This document shows positions 28,102-35,680 of a stretch of DNA of 64,000 bases, piece after piece. The DNA comes from Streptobacillus moniliformis DSM 12112 (GTDB lineage Bacteria > Fusobacteriota > Fusobacteriia > Fusobacteriales > Leptotrichiaceae), in contig NC_013515.1 in NCBI RefSeq assembly GCF_000024565.1, forward strand, positions 372,001 through 436,000, read 5' to 3'. Both the position numbers and the translations under genes were made by a program. Numbering within the stretch: position 1 is the first letter of the stretch; each line of letters begins with the position of its first letter. The notes under the pieces were generated by a model that was not told where the DNA came from, made no database searches, and worked only from the letters and a program-made list of their open reading frames with translations.

Positions 28102-28485
28102 GTGGCTAAAAAACAAGTAGTTAAAAAGAAAAAATTAAAAAATATACCAAGTGGTATAGCTTACATACATTCTACTTTTAACAACACAGTTGTTACTATC
28201 ACTGATAGTGAAGGTAAAGTAGTTATATGGAAATCAGGTGGAACATCTGGTTTCAAAGGTACTAAAAAAGGAACTCCATTTGCTGCACAAATTGCTGCTG
28301 AACAAGCTGCTCAAGTAGCTATTGAAAATGGAATGAAAAAAATAGAAATCAAAATTAAAGGGCCTGGATCAGGAAGAGAAGCTTCAATAAGATCAATCCA
28401 AGCAACAGAGTTAGAGGTAACTAGAATAGTGGATATAACTCCAGTACCTCATAACGGGGCTAGACCGCCTAAGAAAAAATTATAA
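28102..28485 (+). CDS. rpsK: 30S ribosomal protein S11
   Basis: A 127-residue S11 of the 30S platform. [49 protein letters not shown]-like and [17 protein letters not shown] are near invariant. The start is GTG 28102 with TAGGAGGACC before it. Co-transcribed with its neighbours. Confidence 0.98.
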   Translation: MAKKQVVKKKKLKNIPSGIAYIHSTFNNTVVTITDSEGKVVIWKSGGTSGFKGTKKGTPFAAQIAAEQAAQVAIENGMKKIEIKIKGPGSGREASIRSIQATELEVTRIVDITPVPHNGARPPKKKL

Positions 28486-28513
28486 TTAACAAGGCAAAGG
28501 AGGAAATTGAAAG

Positions 28514-29101
28514 ATGGCAAGAGATAGACAGCCTATTTTAAAGAAATGTAGAACTCTTGGATTAGATCCAAGCATTTTAGGTGTAAATAAAAAATCAAAA
28601 AGAAATATAAGACCAAATGCAAATAAAAAATTAACTGAGTATGGAACTCAATTAAGAGAAAAACAAAAAGCAAGATTTGTATATGGTGTAATGGAAAAAC
28701 AATTCTATAAATTATACGAAGAAGCAACAAGAAAAGAAGGAGTAACAGGTGAACTTTTACTTCAATATTTAGAAAGAAGATTAGATAACGTAATATATAG
28801 ATTAGGATTTGGATCAACTAGAAGACAAGCTAGACAAATAGTAAGTCATGGACATATCTTAATCAATGGTAAAAGAGTAGATATAGCTTCTTACAGAGTA
28901 AAACAAGGAGATGTTATTACTCTTAAAGAAGGATCAACAGAACTTTCAATAATTAAAGAATCAGTAGGACAAAAATCAGTTCCAGGTTGGTTATCATTAG
29001 AAGAAGGAACTTTAACAGCAAAAGTTTTAGAAAATCCTACAAGAGATGCAGTTGACTTTGAAATCAACGAAGCAATGATAATCGAGTTCTATTCAAGATA
29101 A
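28514..29101 (+). CDS. rpsD: 30S ribosomal protein S4
   Basis: A 195-residue S4, a primary 16S binder and, in several bacteria, the translational repressor of this operon. The RNA-binding S4 domain [33 protein letters not shown]-like region spans about residues 85-150. It lacks the N-terminal zinc cysteines (C- form; only one Cys in the opening). The ATG follows AAAGGAGG. Being in the alpha operon rather than elsewhere supports possible feedback on the rpsM leader. Confidence 0.98.
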   Translation: [195 protein letters not shown]

Positions 29102-29155
29102 TAATTGAGATTATTAGATTATTGATAAAATTCTATATAAGGGAGTTGGTTTATC

Positions 29156-30124
29156 TTGTTAAATATTGAGAAGATAGCAAAAAACATTAAGCTTACAGAA
29201 GAGAAAATTGACCAATACAGTGCTAAATACACATTAGAGCCACTATATAGAGGTTATGGAAATACTATAGGTAATGCTTTAAGAAGAGTACTTTTATCAT
29301 CAATACCAGGTTCTGCGATTAAAGGTGTTAGAATAGATGGTGTTTTAAATGAATTTTCTATGATAGAAGGAGTTAAAGAAGCTGTAACTGATATAGTATT
29401 AAATATAAAAGAAATAGTAGTAGAACTAGATGAACCTGTTGAAAAAAGAATGAAATTATCAGTTGTTGGACCAAAGGTTATAACAGCAGCTGATATAGTT
29501 CCAGAAGCAGGAATAACTATAGTAAATCCTGAACAAGTAATTGCAACAATTACAACAAAAAAAGCTATAGATATGGAATTTATAGTAGATTCTGGTGAAG
29601 GATTTGTAGTATCTGATGAAATTAACACTTCAGGTTGGGAAGCAGATTTCCTTGCTGTTGATGCGATATATACACCTATTAGAAAGGTAAGTTATCAAGT
29701 AGAAGATACTATGGTAGGACGTGTTACAAACTATGATAAATTAACTTTAACTGTTACTACAGATGGAAGTATAGACATTCATGATGCTCTGTCTTATGCA
29801 GTAGAGTTAATAAATATTCATACTAAACCATTTGCTAATATAGGAACAGCAATGGCTAAGTTTAGATCAGAAGAAGAGTTGGAACTTGAAGTTTCAAATG
29901 ATAGTTACCCATCTCTTGTTGAAGATACTAGAATAGAAGAATTAGGATTAACAATACGTTCATATAATTGTCTTAAAAAAGTAGACATTAATACTGTAGG
30001 AGAATTAATAAGACTTACTAAAGAAGATCTTAAAAAGATTAAAAATTTAGGTAATAAATCTGCAAAAGAAATAATTGAAAAAATGAAAGAATATGGTTAT
30101 GAAATGTCTTCATCAGAAGAATAG
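29156..30124 (+). CDS. rpoA: DNA-directed RNA polymerase subunit alpha
   Basis: A 322-residue alpha subunit. The N-terminal dimerisation domain includes LEPLYRGYGNTIGNALRRVLLSSIPG. A linker follows, then the C-terminal domain (about 240-310) with IEELGLTIRSYNCLKKVDI and LKKIKNLGNKSAKEI, the helix-hairpin-helix that binds UP elements and regulators. The start is TTG 29156 with GGGAG about ten bases upstream, a rather long spacing. It ends 36 bases before rplQ. Confidence 0.98.
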   Translation: MLNIEKIAKNIKLTEEKIDQYSAKYTLEPLYRGYGNTIGNALRRVLLSSIPGSAIKGVRIDGVLNEFSMIEGVKEAVTDIVLNIKEIVVELDEPVEKRMKLSVVGPKVITAADIVPEAGITIVNPEQVIATITTKKAIDMEFIVDSGEGFVVSDEINTSGWEADFLAVDAIYTPIRKVSYQVEDTMVGRVTNYDKLTLTVTTDGSIDIHDALSYAVELINIHTKPFANIGTAMAKFRSEEELELEVSNDSYPSLVEDTRIEELGLTIRSYNCLKKVDINTVGELIRLTKEDLKKIKNLGNKSAKEIIEKMKEYGYEMSSSEE

Positions 30125-30160
30125 AATACCGAATTTTTAAGATAGGAGGACAAATTTTTT

Positions 30161-30538
30161 ATGAATCACAGAAAATCATATAGAAAATTGGGAAGAAGAA
30201 GTGATCATAGATTAGCAATGATGAAGAATATGACAATATCTTTAATTAACGCTGAACAAATAGAAACAACTGTAACTCGTGCTAAAGAGTTAAGAAAGTT
30301 TGTTGAAAGAATGATTACTTTAGGTAAAAAATATAACTTAGCTAATGACGACAAGGCAAAGGCAGTACATATATATAGACAAGTGTTTGCTTTCTTAAGA
30401 AATGAAGAAGCAACAGCTAAAGTTTGTAAGGAGATCGCTCCAAGATATACAGAAAGAAATGGTGGGTACACAAGAATCATCAAAACTGATGTAAGAAGAG
30501 GAGATTCGGCTGAACTTGCGATTATAGAATTAGTTTAA
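30161..30538 (+). CDS. rplQ: 50S ribosomal protein L17
   Basis: A 125-residue L17 near the peptide exit tunnel. [21 protein letters not shown] at the start, [18 protein letters not shown] and the ending [12 protein letters not shown] are diagnostic. TAGGAGGAC precedes the ATG. It closes the infA-rplQ operon, followed by a strong terminator. Confidence 0.98.
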   Translation: MNHRKSYRKLGRRSDHRLAMMKNMTISLINAEQIETTVTRAKELRKFVERMITLGKKYNLANDDKAKAVHIYRQVFAFLRNEEATAKVCKEIAPRYTERNGGYTRIIKTDVRRGDSAELAIIELV

Positions 30539-30545
30539 TAAATTT

Positions 30546-30570
30546 AAAAAATCGCTTTTGCGATTTTTTT
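30546..30570 (+). terminator. Rho-independent terminator after rplQ
   Basis: AAAAAATCGC pairs with GCGATTTTTT around TTTT, and a T-run continues. Ends the ribosomal operon and separates it from the outer-membrane protein array. Confidence 0.93.
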
Positions 30571-30685
30571 AAATTTATAATAAAATATTATGGGAGTTGT
30601 GAAATTAAAAAGTTTTTTCTTTATTTTAATTGGTATTATTATAAATAAAGGAGGTTTATACTTTTTAATTAAAGTAAATAACATT

Positions 30686-31258
30686 ATGAAAAAATTATTA
30701 TCATCAATGATATTAATATGGGGGGGATTAATTTCCTTTTCAAATAATATTACTGGACCAAGACACAGAATTGAGATTTCTGCTGGATTCATTAATGATA
30801 GACAAAATGCTACAATGGGAAATAATATATTTATTTCTAATTCCATTTCATATATACCTGAATGGAAAATTCAAGTAAATAAAAAATTTGATGTCACATT
30901 TGGACCTAAAGTAGTTCTGAATTTTTCAAATTTTATAACAGTTTCTAATGGTACTGCTAAAGCGGCAAGTAGCTCTAACAATGCTAATCCAGTAACAATT
31001 ACTCCTAGTTTAATTTTAGGAGGAGAATTAGATTTTAATTATAGTGTAAAAGAAAATCTTAAAATATATACAGGTTTGGAAGTTGGAACTGGAATAGGAT
31101 TTCAAATATCGACTGTTGGTTCTAATGTTCAAAATCCTGAATTTAGAACTTCAAGTAAAATTGCGTTAGGTGTTAAAATAAATGAAAAATATAATATAGC
31201 GATATATACAGCAGATATTAAAGGATTATTAGGTTTAGAAGCTGGGTATACTTTTTAA
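30686..31258 (+). CDS. Outer-membrane beta-barrel protein, paralog 1 (phase-variable, ON)
   Basis: A 190-residue exported protein with no recognised name. The signal peptide MKKLLSSMILIWGGLISFS is followed by a strand-rich domain ending in F, as outer-membrane barrels do. Shared motifs with the next three genes are TGPRHRIE, YIPEWKIQVN, DVTFGPK, LILGGELDFNY, IYTGLEVGTGIG, KINEKYNIAIYT and LEAGYTF. A run of seven G (30720-30726) lies inside the signal peptide codons TGG-GGG-GGA; as read, the frame is open. One G more or less would truncate it. The best SD (GGAGG, about 30650) is some 30 bases before this ATG. Starts at 30599 (GTG) or 30590 (ATG) would add a hydrophobic extension. First of four tandem paralogs. 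Confidence 0.8.
   Translation: MKKLLSSMILIWGGLISFSNNITGPRHRIEISAGFINDRQNATMGNNIFISNSISYIPEWKIQVNKKFDVTFGPKVVLNFSNFITVSNGTAKAASSSNNANPVTITPSLILGGELDFNYSVKENLKIYTGLEVGTGIGFQISTVGSNVQNPEFRTSSKIALGVKINEKYNIAIYTADIKGLLGLEAGYTF
30720..30726 (+). repeat. G7 homopolymer in the signal peptide of paralog 1
   Basis: Seven G in codons 12-14 of the 30686 frame. Length 7 keeps the gene in frame. A typical slipped-strand tract in an otherwise AT-rich region. Confidence 0.85.
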
Positions 31259-31274
31259 TGGGAGGAAATGATAT

Positions 31275-32210
31275 ATGAAAAAATTACTATTGTCAATAAT
31301 ATTATTGGCTGGATTAATTTCATTTCCAGCTAAATTAAACAGTTCTAAATATGGAACTAGAAAATATACAACTACAAGTACTAATACAAAAAATGTTAAA
31401 AATAAATCTAATAATATTTTTTCTGGAGAAAATAATAATGAAGATAATACAAATAAGGTAGACATAGAAAAAATTGAAATTAAAGAACAAGATACAAATT
31501 CTGTATTAAGTAATAATGAAAAAATAGAAAAAATTACAGTTAGTGAAGATATAGAAAAAATAGAAATTAAAGAACAAGATACAATATATGTATCAACTAA
31601 TAATGAAAAAGTAAAAGAAGATATAAATATAGAACAAACTAAAGAAGATATTAATATTGAAAAAACAGATAAAATTTTAAATAAAGTTAAATTAACAGGA
31701 CCTAGATATAGATTAGAATTAGCCTTAGGTGCTGTTGGTATTGATGAAAATGTAAAAAAAGATGAATATTTTTCTACATCAGTTGCTTTTTTAACTGAAT
31801 GGAAAGCTAAGGTTAATGACAAAATTGATGTTAGTTTTGGTCCAAAGCTTACATTGAATGTTGCAACTAAAATATTAAAAACTAATAACAATTCTAGTCA
31901 AATGAGCTCTTCTAGTAGTTCAGGTAAAAGCAATAAGGATTATACAATAATACCTAATTTAATTTTAGGTGGTGAGGGTAATTTTAATTATAGAATAGAA
32001 GAAGATATAAAAGTTTATACTGGATTAGAAGTTGGATTAGGTATAGGTCCTGAAATAAAACCAAGTAATGGTTCAACTGAAGTAGGATATTCATTTGTAT
32101 TTATAGGTAAGATGTCAGTGGGGATTAAAATAAAAGATAAATACAATATAGGAATATATACAGGAAATGTTAAAGGAATACTTGGAATAGAAGCAGGTTA
32201 TACTTTTTAG
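31275..32210 (+). CDS. Outer-membrane beta-barrel protein, paralog 2, with long repeat-containing N-terminal region
   Basis: A 311-residue member of the same family. Signal peptide MKKLLLSIILLAGLISFPA, without a G tract, then a hydrophilic region at about 20-138 absent from paralog 1. That region is rich in N, K, E, T and contains a duplicated block, DIEKIEIKEQDT, plus repeated KEDINIE units. The barrel domain follows (TGPRYRLELALG, LTEWKAKVN, DVSFGPK, NLILGGEGNFNY, VYTGLEVGLGIG, KDKYNIGIYT, IEAGYTF). GGAGG precedes the ATG. Its frame is stable, so it may be the constitutive member. The charged N-terminal region would sit in the periplasm or outside the barrel; role unknown. Confidence 0.85.
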   Translation: MKKLLLSIILLAGLISFPAKLNSSKYGTRKYTTTSTNTKNVKNKSNNIFSGENNNEDNTNKVDIEKIEIKEQDTNSVLSNNEKIEKITVSEDIEKIEIKEQDTIYVSTNNEKVKEDINIEQTKEDINIEKTDKILNKVKLTGPRYRLELALGAVGIDENVKKDEYFSTSVAFLTEWKAKVNDKIDVSFGPKLTLNVATKILKTNNNSSQMSSSSSSGKSNKDYTIIPNLILGGEGNFNYRIEEDIKVYTGLEVGLGIGPEIKPSNGSTEVGYSFVFIGKMSVGIKIKDKYNIGIYTGNVKGILGIEAGYTF

Positions 32211-32227
32211 GAGAAAGGAAATTATAA

Positions 32228-32829
32228 ATGAAAAAGATATTATTATCAATGTTATTGTTAATCTGGGGGGGGTGGAAAATTCTTTTTCATCTAATAAGAA
32301 ATATCATAAAAATAAAATGACTATTTCACGTTCTGATTCTAAAAATAAGAAAGAAGAAACGGGTACTTTAAATTCATCTAAAATAACAGGACCAAGATAT
32401 AGATTAGAGGGTGCTTTAGGTATAAATACTATTAAGAGTCCAGATTTTTTTCAGGCTATAGCAATCTTGCCTGAATGGAAATCACAAATTTCTCAAAAAT
32501 TTGATATTACATTTGGACCTAAATTAACATTATTTTTATCAGAAACTAAATCATCAGAAAAATTAATTGTAAGAGGTAATGCAGTTTTGGGAATAGAATC
32601 TAATTTTAACTTTAGAGTAAAAGAGAATATTAAAGTATATATAGGATTAGAAGCGGGTGTAGGTGGTGGAATTAAGAAAAATGTTAATGATGCTGTAGAA
32701 AAAGATGTTAGTTTAATTATCAAAGCAGCCTTAGGTAGTAAGATAAATGATAAATATAATATTGCTATTTATTCTGCTATTCCTGATAAAGGACTTGTGG
32801 GAATAGAATTTGGATATACATTTAAATAA
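32228..32829 (+). CDS. Outer-membrane beta-barrel protein, paralog 3 (phase-variable, OFF as read)
   Basis: The expected start ATG 32228 (AGGAGAAAGG upstream) opens a signal peptide MKKILLSMLLLIWGG that runs into a G8 tract (32265-32272) and then out of frame to TGA 32318-32320 after 30 residues. The barrel continues in another frame (ENSFSSNKKYH... to 32829) with TGPRYRLEGALG, LPEWKSQIS, DITFGPKL, VYIGLEAGVGGG, KINDKYNIAIYS and EFGYTFK. G9 or G6 would restore one open frame of about 200 residues. A GTG start at 32272 would give a protein with no signal peptide, which I think unlikely. Same family as its neighbours; the G tract occurs at the same signal-peptide position as in paralog 1. Confidence 0.8.
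32265..32272 (+). repeat. G8 homopolymer in the signal peptide of paralog 3
   Basis: Eight G after CT; the downstream barrel frame needs G6 or G9 to join the ATG at 32228. Likely slipped-strand switch, currently OFF. Confidence 0.85.
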
Positions 32830-32856
32830 TTGATTTTTAAAGAAAGGAAGTAATGA

Positions 32857-33567
32857 ATAAAGAAAATATTATTATCAATGATTTTATTATTAACTGTTGG
32901 TGAAATTTCTTTTTCAGCTCCAGAAAGTACTCAAAGAACTAGAAGAAGAAATACTAATACTTTAAGAAATAGAAATCAAAATAGAAGAATGGTAGATGCT
33001 AATAATTCTACTAATAAAAATAGTTCGAATAATGTACAACAAAGAACAACTAAATCTAATGTTGTTGTTGAAAGAGAAAAGAATAATAATGTAAAACAAG
33101 TAATGCTTCCTAGTAAAAGTAATTTAACGGGACCAAGATATAGATTAGAGGGGGCTATTAGTGCAGTTCCTACAAATAAGTGGGCTACATTTTATCAAGT
33201 TATTTCATTTTTACCTGAATGGAAATATCAGATTAATAGAAGAGTTGATATTACATTTGGACCTAAAGTTTCATTTGTGTTAACTGAAATTAAAGAATAT
33301 CAGTTTATAGCTGGATTTGTAGGTGCTGAAGCAGATATTAATTTTAAAGTAAATGATGCTCTTAAAGCTTATGTAGCTTTAGAATATGGGGTAGGGTTAG
33401 AATGGTGGATAAAATATCATGATAGAAGTAATAAATTTTCTGAAAAACTTAGATTAATTAAAGGAACCTTTGGTTTCAAAATTAATGATAAGTATAATGT
33501 TGGAATTTATAGTAGTTTAGAAGGAAAAGGTCGTCTTGGGGTAGAGTTTGGGTATACTTTTAAATAA
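32857..33567 (+). CDS. Outer-membrane beta-barrel protein, paralog 4 (start codon position reads ATA)
   Basis: Barrel motifs are intact: TGPRYRLEGAIS, LPEWKYQINRR, DITFGPKVS, AYVALEYGVGLEW, KINDKYNVGIYS, EFGYTFK. Between signal peptide and barrel lies a basic, Asn/Arg-rich linker (TRRRNTNTLRNRNQNRR). The codon corresponding to the initiator of paralog 3 (21 bases before the internal ATG 32878) is ATA at 32857. The SD-like AGGA (32845-32848) is well placed for it. An ATG at 32853 is in another frame and stops after 16 codons. ATG 32878 would leave a signal peptide without its basic start. So either ATA initiates, the start is lost, or the read has an error. A terminator closes the array. Confidence 0.7.
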   Translation: MKKILLSMILLLTVGEISFSAPESTQRTRRRNTNTLRNRNQNRRMVDANNSTNKNSSNNVQQRTTKSNVVVEREKNNNVKQVMLPSKSNLTGPRYRLEGAISAVPTNKWATFYQVISFLPEWKYQINRRVDITFGPKVSFVLTEIKEYQFIAGFVGAEADINFKVNDALKAYVALEYGVGLEWWIKYHDRSNKFSEKLRLIKGTFGFKINDKYNVGIYSSLEGKGRLGVEFGYTFK

Positions 33568-33585
33568 GTTTAATATTAATAGTAT

Positions 33586-33612
33586 AAAAGGTAGTTAGCA
33601 ACTACCTTTTTT
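33586..33612 (+). terminator. Rho-independent terminator after the outer-membrane protein array
   Basis: GGTAGTT (33590-33596) pairs with AACTACC (33600-33606), three-base loop AGC, flanked by AAAA and TTTTTT. Confidence 0.92.
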
Positions 33613-33622
33613 AAATTTATGA

Positions 33623-33651
33623 TTGAAAATGTAAAAAAGTAAAGGTATAAT
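33623..33651 (+). promoter_or_regulatory. Promoter of the AraC-family regulator
   Basis: TTGAAA (33623-33628), 17-base spacer, TATAAT (33646-33651). Confidence 0.8.
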
Positions 33652-33693
33652 ATAGAAAAATGTTTAGTTAAAATGGAAAGTTGTAGGTATAAA

Positions 33694-34911
33694 ATGAAAT
33701 ATTTTAATGATAATACATTCATTCAATCAAATAGACATGTTAGTATAGTTACTAAACTAGTAGATGAAATAGGTGAAAAATCTATACATACAACTCATAA
33801 GTTTGCTTTTATAGTTTCTGGCTTAGGAAAAATTAAACTAAATGAAATTGAGTATAAAGTAAAGGAAAATAGTTTAATTTGCATTAATCCATGGAGTACT
33901 ACAGAAATAACAGAAGTAAATGTATCTATGAATATATTGATTTTTTCGTATAATAATTCATACATAACTAGGATAGTAAATCAAATTAGACCTGAATATA
34001 TTGATATATTTAATAGTATTGAAAAATTAAGTAAAATAGATTTAAATGGTAGAGCTGGAACTAAAATTAAAAAGATATTACTTGAGATAAGAAATGAAAT
34101 AGGTGATGATAATATTTTAGAATCCATAGATAAATTTATTGCAGGAGCTTATTCTGAAATATTTATTATTTCTAAATTTTTAGAACTATTTGTAGTATTA
34201 TCCCGTAATAGTAAAAAACTTAAAAATGAGGAAAATAATTATTCTGAGGCACAGATGTTAATTAAATATATACATGCACATTCTAATGAAAAGCTTACTA
34301 TTAATAAGCTTGCTGTAATCTTTTTTATAAGCGAATCAACTGTTAGAAGACATATAGAAGAACATACTGGTTTAACTTTTAATGAACTATTATACAAGAT
34401 AAGACTAGCTAAAACAGAAGAATTATTACTTTATACAAATATGAGTTTAGATGAAATAGCCAATGTATCAGGATTTGTAGATGGTTCACATATTACAAAA
34501 ATTTGGAATATGAAAAAGAATATGACTCCTACATCATATAGGAATATGTATAGAGATTCATTTACTGGATTTAATGAAAATGATAAGAGAATAGTTTTTG
34601 AAATAATTAACTATATCAATAATGAATATATGCAAGATATTAAAATAGAACAATTATCTAAGAAATATGATATATCAGAAATAAAGATAAATAAGTTATT
34701 ACTATCATATGTCGATAGAAACTTTAGTACATATTTAAATCATATTAGGATAAATAAGGCATGTGAATTATTAATTAATACAGATACTCCAATAATAGAT
34801 ATATGCTTTGAAGTAGGTTACAATAATATTAAGTCGTTTAATAATAATTTTAAGAAAAATAAGAATATGACTCCTACATGTTTTAGAGAATACAAAAAAA
34901 GTGATATCTAA
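33694..34911 (+). CDS. AraC-family regulator with two tandem DNA-binding domains
   Basis: A 405-residue cytoplasmic regulator. The N-terminal part has a cupin-like sensing pattern (FIVSGLGKIKLNEIEYKVKENSLICINPW). Two AraC-type DNA-binding domains follow: one around residues 190-290 ending in KNMTPTSYRNMY, another around 300-400 ending in KNMTPTCFREYK. Each has the paired helix-turn-helix look (for example LTINKLAVIFFISESTVRRHIEE; IKIEQLSKKYDISEIKINKLL). A single such domain is the norm, so the duplication is unusual. ATG 33694 has TAGG upstream; in-frame ATG 33673 has no ribosome site and would have a leader of about 15 bases. It lies between the outer-membrane array and rlmB; its targets are unknown. 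Confidence 0.85.
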   Translation: MKYFNDNTFIQSNRHVSIVTKLVDEIGEKSIHTTHKFAFIVSGLGKIKLNEIEYKVKENSLICINPWSTTEITEVNVSMNILIFSYNNSYITRIVNQIRPEYIDIFNSIEKLSKIDLNGRAGTKIKKILLEIRNEIGDDNILESIDKFIAGAYSEIFIISKFLELFVVLSRNSKKLKNEENNYSEAQMLIKYIHAHSNEKLTINKLAVIFFISESTVRRHIEEHTGLTFNELLYKIRLAKTEELLLYTNMSLDEIANVSGFVDGSHITKIWNMKKNMTPTSYRNMYRDSFTGFNENDKRIVFEIINYINNEYMQDIKIEQLSKKYDISEIKINKLLLSYVDRNFSTYLNHIRINKACELLINTDTPIIDICFEVGYNNIKSFNNNFKKNKNMTPTCFREYKKSDI

Positions 34912-34914
34912 TAA

Positions 34915-34943
34915 TTGACATTGATATGTAACTAAAGTATAAT
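34915..34943 (+). promoter_or_regulatory. Promoter of rlmB-leuS
   Basis: TTGACA (34915-34920), 17-base spacer, TATAAT (34938-34943), then AGGAG before rlmB. The leader is short, with no T-box. Confidence 0.88.
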
Positions 34944-34973
34944 AAAAAAGAGTTTTTATTTAGGAGAAAAATA

Positions 34974-35672
34974 ATGGAAAAGATTAAAGGGATTAACCCA
35001 GTAATAGAAATTTTAAAAAGTCAAACAACTATTGAAAAATTAGAGATATATAAAGGAATAAATAAGGGGCATATTAAGCAGTTATTAGAACTTGCAAGTA
35101 AAAGAAATTTAAAAATATTTTACACAGATAAAAGAGATGATAATTCTCAAGGTGTTGTAGCATATATATCAGAATATGATTACTATATTGATTTTTCAGC
35201 TTTTTTAGAAAAAGAGTTAATGAAAGATGAATCAACTATAGTAATACTTGATCAAATACAAGATCCAAGAAATTTCGGGGCTATAATTAGATCATGTGAA
35301 TGCTTTGGAGTAAGTGGGATAATAATGCAGGATAGAAATAATGTGAAAGTTACAGAAACTGTTGTTAAATCATCAACAGGAGCTATAGAACATGTAGATA
35401 TAGTTCAGGTAACTAATATAGCTGATAGTATAGAAAAATTACAAAAATATGGATATTTTGTCTATGGTGCTGAAGCTAATGGAGAAAAATTCTATTATGA
35501 AGAAAAGTACCCTAAGAAAAAAGCCTTAGTTTTAGGAAGTGAAGGTAAGGGTATGAGAAAGAGAGTTAGAGAAAGTTGTGATAGTATATTAAAAATACAT
35601 TTAAAGGGAGAAATAAATTCATTAAATGTTTCTGTTGCAGCAGGTATACTGTTATCTGAGATGAGTAAATAG
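34974..35672 (+). CDS. rlmB: 23S rRNA (guanosine-2'-O-)-methyltransferase RlmB / TrmH family
   Basis: A 232-residue SPOUT methyltransferase, probably methylating G2251 of 23S rRNA. The N-terminal substrate-binding domain (KIKGINPVIEILK) is followed by the trefoil-knot motifs: ILDQIQDPRNFGAIIRSCECFG, ALVLGSEGKGM and LKGEINSLNVSVAAGILL. Other TrmH-family members share these motifs, so the exact nucleotide target is inferred from size and the N-terminal domain. The stop is 8 bases before leuS, giving a two-gene operon for rRNA modification and leucine charging. Confidence 0.88.
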   Translation: MEKIKGINPVIEILKSQTTIEKLEIYKGINKGHIKQLLELASKRNLKIFYTDKRDDNSQGVVAYISEYDYYIDFSAFLEKELMKDESTIVILDQIQDPRNFGAIIRSCECFGVSGIIMQDRNNVKVTETVVKSSTGAIEHVDIVQVTNIADSIEKLQKYGYFVYGAEANGEKFYYEEKYPKKKALVLGSEGKGMRKRVRESCDSILKIHLKGEINSLNVSVAAGILLSEMSK

Positions 35673-35680
35673 GAGGAAAT

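Noticed and set aside
31235-31891. 218-codon minus-strand frame opposite paralog 2
   Set aside because: No promoter or ribosome site, and its composition mirrors the AT-rich sense gene. A shadow frame.
32272-32829. GTG at 32272 as the natural start of paralog 3
   Set aside because: It lies within the G tract, would remove the signal peptide and has no ribosome site at the right distance. The ATG at 32228 with a frame-breaking G run explains the layout better.
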